Source: an uncultured Verrucomicrobiota bacterium (GTDB lineage: Bacteria; Verrucomicrobiota; Verrucomicrobiia; Opitutales; Opitutaceae). From it: a DNA stretch of 35,913 nt. The stretch lies in the NCBI GenBank assembly GCA_913058185.1, contig CAJXQX010000038.1, positions 1 to 35,913 on the forward strand, written 5' to 3'. How positions within the stretch are numbered: position 1 is the first letter of the stretch; each line of letters begins with the position of its first letter. The position numbers and the translations under genes were made by a program. Shown piece after piece: positions 31,894-35,913 of the stretch. Under the pieces are notes generated by a model. That model was not told the origin of the DNA. It saw only the letters and a program-made list of their open reading frames with translations, and did not search any database.

Positions 31894-34725
31894 ATGGCGA
31901 ACGACCTTAAAAACACGCTCCTGCTACCGCAGACTGAATTCCCCATGCGGGCGAATCTCGTCAAGCGGGAGCCCACCCGTCTCGCTCATTGGGACCAGCT
32001 TGATCTCTACGCCGCCATGCAGCGGCTCCGAGCTGAAGCCCCGGCCTACGTGCTGCACGATGGCCCGCCGTTCACCAATGGCGATGTCCACATCGGCACC
32101 GCCCTTAACAAGACGATCAAGGACACCGTTTGCCGCTACAAGACGATGCGCGGCTTCCGCACGCCTTACGTTCCGGGCTGGGATTGCCACGGTCTGCCGA
32201 TCGAACAGGTGGTCACCCGCGAGATTCAAGAATCCGGCGAAGAAGTGTCGACGGCCGAGCGCCGCGCCCGCTGCGACGCGTTCTCCGAGGGCTGGATCAC
32301 GACCCAAACCGCCCAATTCAAGCGCCTCGGCGTTCAGGCCGACTGGGCCAACCAATACAAGACCAAGGATCCGGCCTACGAAGCCGACATCATCCGCACC
32401 TTCGCGGCCTTCGTCGAACAGGACATCGTTTACCGCAGTAAGAAGCCGGTTTATTGGTCCATCCCCTTTGAAACGGCTCTGGCCGAGGCTGAGATCGAAT
32501 ACCGCGACCACACCTCCCTCGCCATCTGGGTGAAGTTCACCGTGCCAGCGGACCAAGCGGAGAAATTTGGTCTCCCCACCGACAAACCCCTTTCCGTGGT
32601 CATCTGGACCACGACCCCGTGGACCATTCCGGCCAACATGGCGATCGCCCTGCATCCCCGCGTGGACTACGTCGTCGCCGATCTCGGCGAAGAACGTATC
32701 GTGGTCGCGGAGCAATTGCTCCCCGCAGTGCGCGAATCGATCAAACACGAGGGTGATGCCCCGGTGGTTAAGACGATCGTCGGTGCCGACCTCGAACACC
32801 TCCAGACGCGTCATCCTATTGTCGACCGCGCCTCCCCGATCGTCCTCGCCGAATACGTGACCACCGACAGCGGCACTGGTTGCGTGCATACGGCTCCCGG
32901 TCACGGTGCCGATGATTACATCACCGGCCTCAACTACAAATTGGACATCTATTGTCCGGTTGGTGACGACGGCAAATACCTCGACGACGGCCAAGTGCCG
33001 GCTGATCTGGTCGGACTGACCACCCTCGAAACCGTGGAGGATCTGAAGGCCAAAAAACCCTCCACCGCCAATATCGGCGTATTGAGGATGTTGGCCGCGG
33101 CCGGCGCATTGCTCGCCAAGAAGAAGTATCTTCACAGCTACCCGCATTGCTGGCGCTCCAAGACTCCGATCATTTTCCGCGCGGTGGACCAGTGGTTCGT
33201 CTCGCTCGACAAGGCCGATCACCGGAAACAAGCCCTCGACGCCATCGACCAAGTGCAATGGGTGCCCACCCACGGCGAGACCCGCATCCGCGGCGCCGTC
33301 GAAGCGCGTCCCGATTGGTGCATCAGTCGCCAACGCTCCTGGGGCGTGCCCATCATCGCCTTCTTTGGGGCGGACAAAACACCTTACATCGACGCCGACG
33401 TCATTCGCCAAGTCGCCGATAAGATCGCGACTAAAGGCACTAACACCTGGTATGACGCCACCCCGATCGAATTGCTCGACGGCGTGACCCTGCCCGAAGG
33501 TTGGCCCGCCGCCGACCAACTCGTTCAAGGCCGCGACACGCTCGACGTTTGGATTGATTCTGGCTCCAGCCACAACGCCGTCCTGCGCAACAGCCAAGGC
33601 GACACCATCTGGCCCGCCGACCTCTACCTCGAAGGCAGCGACCAACATCGCGGTTGGTTCCAATCCTCCCTCTGGACGAGCATCATCAGCCGAGGCGCCG
33701 CCCCTTATAAAGCGGTCCTCACCCACGGCTTCATCGTCGGTGGAGACGGCAAAAAGATCTCCAAAAGCGGCGAATACGAGACCCCCCCCACCTCGGATCG
33801 CTACATCAACGATTACGGCGCCGATGTCATTCGCCTGTGGATCGCTTCCCAAGACTTCACTCAGGACATCACCCTGTCCGACACGATTCTCGGCAACGCC
33901 AGCGAAGCGTATCGACTCTTCCGTAATACCTTCCGCTACCAGCTCTCGACCCAGTTCGATTTCGACTTCGAAAAGAACGGCGTCGCCATCGCGGACCTCG
34001 ATACCCTCGACCGCTGGGCCTTGCACCAAACTGCGGTTTTAACCGAGGCCTGCACCACCGCCTACGACGCCTACGAGCTCCATCGCGTCTACCAACTGTG
34101 TAACAACTTCTGTTCAGTCACCCTGTCATCGATCTATCACGACATCCTCAAGGATCGACTCTACACCCTCGCCGCAGATCACCCTCTGCGTCGCTCGTCG
34201 CAGACTGCGATTCACCACATCTTCCAAACGTTGGTGCGGCTGCTCGCCCCGATCCTGAGTTTCACCACCGACGAAGCCTGGGCCCACGCGACCAACGGGA
34301 GTGATTTCAGCGATGACCCGATCCACCTGCAGGATTGGCCCACCATTCCCGCCGACTGGACCGATACCGCGATCGATGCCGATATCGCCACCCTCCTTCA
34401 GGTTCGCAGCCAAGTGACCGAAGCCATCGAACCTGCCCGCCAGGCCGGTAAGATCGGTAAGTCACTCGACGCCGCCGTCACGCTCAACTTCCCCGCCGGC
34501 AGCGACACCCTCGCCGTGCTGGAAAAACACCGCGAATCTCTACCCGAAATCTTTATCGTTTCTCACGTGGCCATCACCACCGCTGCGGGCGATACCTCCA
34601 TCAACGTCCAACACTGCGAGGAACTCGGCTACACCCGGTGCCCACGCTGCTGGCGTTGGGTCCCGGCCCTCAACTCCACCGCCCATGGCGACGTATGCCC
34701 ACGTTGCGCTGAAGCACTCACTTAA
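31894..34725 (+). CDS. ileS: Isoleucyl-tRNA synthetase
   Basis: A 943-residue class I aminoacyl-tRNA synthetase of the bacterial type. It charges tRNA-Ile and edits misactivated valine. Signatures: DGPPFTNGDVHIGTALNKT with the HIGH box at 66-69 (HIGT), YVPGWDCHGLPIEQ, the CP1 editing domain (VVIWTTTPWTIPANMAIALH; SGTGCVHTAPGHGADDY), WCISRQRSWGVPI, DVWIDSGSSH, EGSDQHRGWFQSSL and the KMSKS loop as KISKS (621-625). The C-terminal zinc site is complete: RCPRCWRW and VCPRCAEAL. No insertion or truncation is seen. The ATG at 31894 fits the usual N-terminus. Only 23 nt separate its stop from the Lys-rich gene, so they probably share a transcript. Confidence 0.98.
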   Translation: MANDLKNTLLLPQTEFPMRANLVKREPTRLAHWDQLDLYAAMQRLRAEAPAYVLHDGPPFTNGDVHIGTALNKTIKDTVCRYKTMRGFRTPYVPGWDCHGLPIEQVVTREIQESGEEVSTAERRARCDAFSEGWITTQTAQFKRLGVQADWANQYKTKDPAYEADIIRTFAAFVEQDIVYRSKKPVYWSIPFETALAEAEIEYRDHTSLAIWVKFTVPADQAEKFGLPTDKPLSVVIWTTTPWTIPANMAIALHPRVDYVVADLGEERIVVAEQLLPAVRESIKHEGDAPVVKTIVGADLEHLQTRHPIVDRASPIVLAEYVTTDSGTGCVHTAPGHGADDYITGLNYKLDIYCPVGDDGKYLDDGQVPADLVGLTTLETVEDLKAKKPSTANIGVLRMLAAAGALLAKKKYLHSYPHCWRSKTPIIFRAVDQWFVSLDKADHRKQALDAIDQVQWVPTHGETRIRGAVEARPDWCISRQRSWGVPIIAFFGADKTPYIDADVIRQVADKIATKGTNTWYDATPIELLDGVTLPEGWPAADQLVQGRDTLDVWIDSGSSHNAVLRNSQGDTIWPADLYLEGSDQHRGWFQSSLWTSIISRGAAPYKAVLTHGFIVGGDGKKISKSGEYETPPTSDRYINDYGADVIRLWIASQDFTQDITLSDTILGNASEAYRLFRNTFRYQLSTQFDFDFEKNGVAIADLDTLDRWALHQTAVLTEACTTAYDAYELHRVYQLCNNFCSVTLSSIYHDILKDRLYTLAADHPLRRSSQTAIHHIFQTLVRLLAPILSFTTDEAWAHATNGSDFSDDPIHLQDWPTIPADWTDTAIDADIATLLQVRSQVTEAIEPARQAGKIGKSLDAAVTLNFPAGSDTLAVLEKHRESLPEIFIVSHVAITTAAGDTSINVQHCEELGYTRCPRCWRWVPALNSTAHGDVCPRCAEALT

Positions 34726-34748
34726 CCTCCATCCTACCCCCACAGATC

Positions 34749-35913
34749 ATGGCTAAGAAAACCCCACCCCACTCCGCCAAAACCAAAGCCTCCGCTAAAA
34801 AACCTGCCAAGAAAGTCGCTGCTAAAAAAGCCCCGGTCAAAAAAGCCGCCGCCAAAAATAAAGCGCCAACCAAGAAGGCTACAGTCAAAAAACCAGCCGC
34901 TAAGAAACCCGTAAAAAAAGCTCCCGCTAAGAAAGCCGCACCGAAGAAAACGATCGCTGATAAAGCTCCCGTAAAAAAGACCGCCGCTAAAAAACCAACG
35001 ACCAAGAAGATCATTAAAAAAGCGCCACAAAAGAAAGTTGCGCCGAAGAAAACGACCGCCAAAAAGATCGCCACCAAGAAGACCGTTAAAAAAACATCCG
35101 CCAAGAAACCCGCCGTTAAAAAGACCGCGGTAAAAAAAGCGCCGGCCAAATCAAAGGCCACCAAATCCGCAGGCAAAAAACCAGCCGCTAAGAAACCCGT
35201 AAAAAAAGCTCCCGCTAAGAAAGCCGCACCGAAGAAAACGATCGCTGATAAAGCTCCCGTAAAAAAGACCGCCGCTAAAAAACCAACGACCAAGAAGATC
35301 ATTAAAAAAGCGCCACAAAAGAAAGTTGCGCCGAAGAAAACGACCGCCAAAAAGATCGCCACCAAGAAGACCGTTAAAAAAACATCCGCCAAGAAACCCG
35401 CCGTTAAAAAGACCGCGGTAAAAAAAGCGCCGGCCAAATCAAAGGCCACCAAATCCGCAGGCAAAAAACCTGCACCCATCAAATCTGTGAAGAAAACCAC
35501 CACTAAAAAATCTCCGACCAAGAAGCCGGCCGCCGTTAAAAAGGCCCCCGCTAAGACGGCTGCAGCCAAGAAGGCTCCCGCAACCAAGAAGGTCGCCGCC
35601 AAAAAAGCTCCCGCCAAAGCGGTGGCTGAGCCCACCGCTGCTCCGGTCAAGAAGATCGACGCTTGCGCGATCCTCAAGAGTCGCATTCTCAGCAAGACTA
35701 AGAAGCCAGCCAAGGCTTCCAAATCGATCGCGTTCAGTCTCGATGAGGTGAAGGAGATCGCTAAGACCACCAAGACCAAGGAAAAGGCCTCCGCCAAGAA
35801 GAAGGCCGCCAAGGCTTCCAAATCGATCGCGTTCAGTCTCGATGAGGTGAAGGAGATCGCTAAGACCACCAAGACCAAGGAAAAGGCCTCCGCCAAGAAG
35901 AAGGCCGCCAAGG
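34749..35913 (+). CDS. Lys/Ala/Pro-rich histone-H1-like protein (3' end outside window)
   Basis: An open frame of at least 388 codons from the ATG at 34749 to the window edge. It is almost entirely Lys, Ala, Pro, Thr and Val in KKPA/KKAP/AAKK motifs, like the C-terminal tail of histone H1 and bacterial Hc1/AlgP-type proteins, so it should be strongly basic, disordered and nucleic-acid-binding. From about residue 300 the pattern changes: KKIDACAILKSRILS, then the 33-residue unit ASKSIAFSLDEVKEIAKTTK plus a Lys/Ala tail, repeated in tandem. Codon choice shifts from mixed AAA/AAG to mostly AAG there. In related Verrucomicrobia, as I recall, the gene after ileS encodes a DksA/TraR zinc-finger protein with such an N-terminus; that domain would lie beyond the edge and is not seen. 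Confidence 0.8.
   Translation, partial: MAKKTPPHSAKTKASAKKPAKKVAAKKAPVKKAAAKNKAPTKKATVKKPAAKKPVKKAPAKKAAPKKTIADKAPVKKTAAKKPTTKKIIKKAPQKKVAPKKTTAKKIATKKTVKKTSAKKPAVKKTAVKKAPAKSKATKSAGKKPAAKKPVKKAPAKKAAPKKTIADKAPVKKTAAKKPTTKKIIKKAPQKKVAPKKTTAKKIATKKTVKKTSAKKPAVKKTAVKKAPAKSKATKSAGKKPAPIKSVKKTTTKKSPTKKPAAVKKAPAKTAAAKKAPATKKVAAKKAPAKAVAEPTAAPVKKIDACAILKSRILSKTKKPAKASKSIAFSLDEVKEIAKTTKTKEKASAKKKAAKASKSIAFSLDEVKEIAKTTKTKEKASAKKKAAK
34886..35470 (+). repeat. 288-bp tandem duplication inside the Lys-rich gene
   Basis: Unit 1 (34886-35173) and unit 2 (35174-35461) are identical by eye over 288 bp, and the match continues 9 bp further to 35470. The period is exactly 96 codons, so the frame is kept. Each unit includes an A7 run (34913-34919 and 35201-35207). 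Identity at silent positions means that the duplication is recent or is being homogenised. Confidence 0.9.
35709..35913 (+). repeat. 99-bp tandem repeat running off the window
   Basis: Copy 1 is 35709-35807 and copy 2 is 35808-35906, identical by eye; the last 7 bases (GCCAAGG) begin a third copy. The period is 33 codons, encoding ASKSIAFSLDEVKEIAKTTK and a Lys/Ala-rich tail. The total copy number is unknown. Confidence 0.9.

Noticed and set aside
31924-34029. A 701-codon open frame on the minus strand inside ileS
   Set aside because: It is the mirror of a highly conserved, complete ileS; strong GC bias at third positions leaves the antisense frame open. No domain is recognisable in it.
34718-35911. 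A 397-codon hydrophobic frame on the minus strand (AFFLAEAFSLVLV type)
   Set aside because: It is the antisense of Lys/Ala codons (AAG and GCC read as CTT and GGC), which produces artificial Leu/Phe/Gly-rich proteins. The plus strand continues directly from ileS and has the histone-like pattern.
34886-35913. CRISPR-like array suggested by regular repeats
   Set aside because: The repeats are tandem without spacers, have codon-multiple periods and stay in frame within one protein.

Overview
The window comes from a high-GC member of the PVC superphylum, most likely a Verrucomicrobiota bacterium of the Opitutales/Opitutaceae type. The evidence is the gene content: two loci of planctomycete/verrucomicrobial c-type cytochromes (DUF1549/DUF1553 with DUF1501; DUF1592-type with DUF1552), a PVC-type haem-binding protein with a propeller-like N-terminus, an ECF sigma/FecR pair of the Rhodopirellula/Verrucomicrobium kind, and a Lys/Ala-rich histone-H1-like protein behind ileS. 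This taxonomic call is inference from families. Few starts have a clear Shine-Dalgarno sequence, and many genes are coupled by ATGA-type overlaps.

Layout. 1-219 (-) is the 5' end of an exported sugar phosphate isomerase/epimerase-like protein, divergent from aroE (338-1213 +). 7771-1424 (-) is one operon: ECF sigma factor, FecR/LamG regulator, DUF1549/DUF1553 cytochrome, DUF1501 Tat protein. Next are a SIS-domain protein (-) and, divergent from it, a large PVC-type cytochrome (+). 15715-11989 (-) is a DUF4956 - VTC polyphosphate-polymerase-like - CotH kinase operon, the most interesting under-characterised module here. 21745-16258 (-) is a second cytochrome operon (DUF1592 type, DUF1552, exported ankyrin protein). 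A His-rich NicO-like metal transporter (-) follows.

22731-24900 is the most accessory-looking stretch. It holds a decayed gene remnant, an AT-rich promoter with two matching palindromic operators, and a hipBA-type toxin-antitoxin pair. 25011-28506 (+) holds three consecutive steps of haem synthesis (hemF, hemE, hemY), which fits the haem demand of the cytochromes. Then come a PhyH-family dioxygenase (-), an exported GH51 arabinofuranosidase (+), ileS (+) and the Lys-rich protein (+), which runs off the window.

Non-coding structure. Two families of palindromic elements sit at 3' ends of genes: one with GTCGGGC..GCCCGAC termini (1312-1406, 16168-16227, degenerate piece at 22857) and one with GGGACG/GGTCC-type arms (21919-21996, 28565-28658). 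All full elements lie just after stop codons and may double as terminators. The Lys-rich gene contains a 288-bp tandem duplication with no differences by eye, and a 99-bp tandem repeat running to the window edge. I saw no rRNA, tRNA, CRISPR array, insertion sequence or prophage gene.
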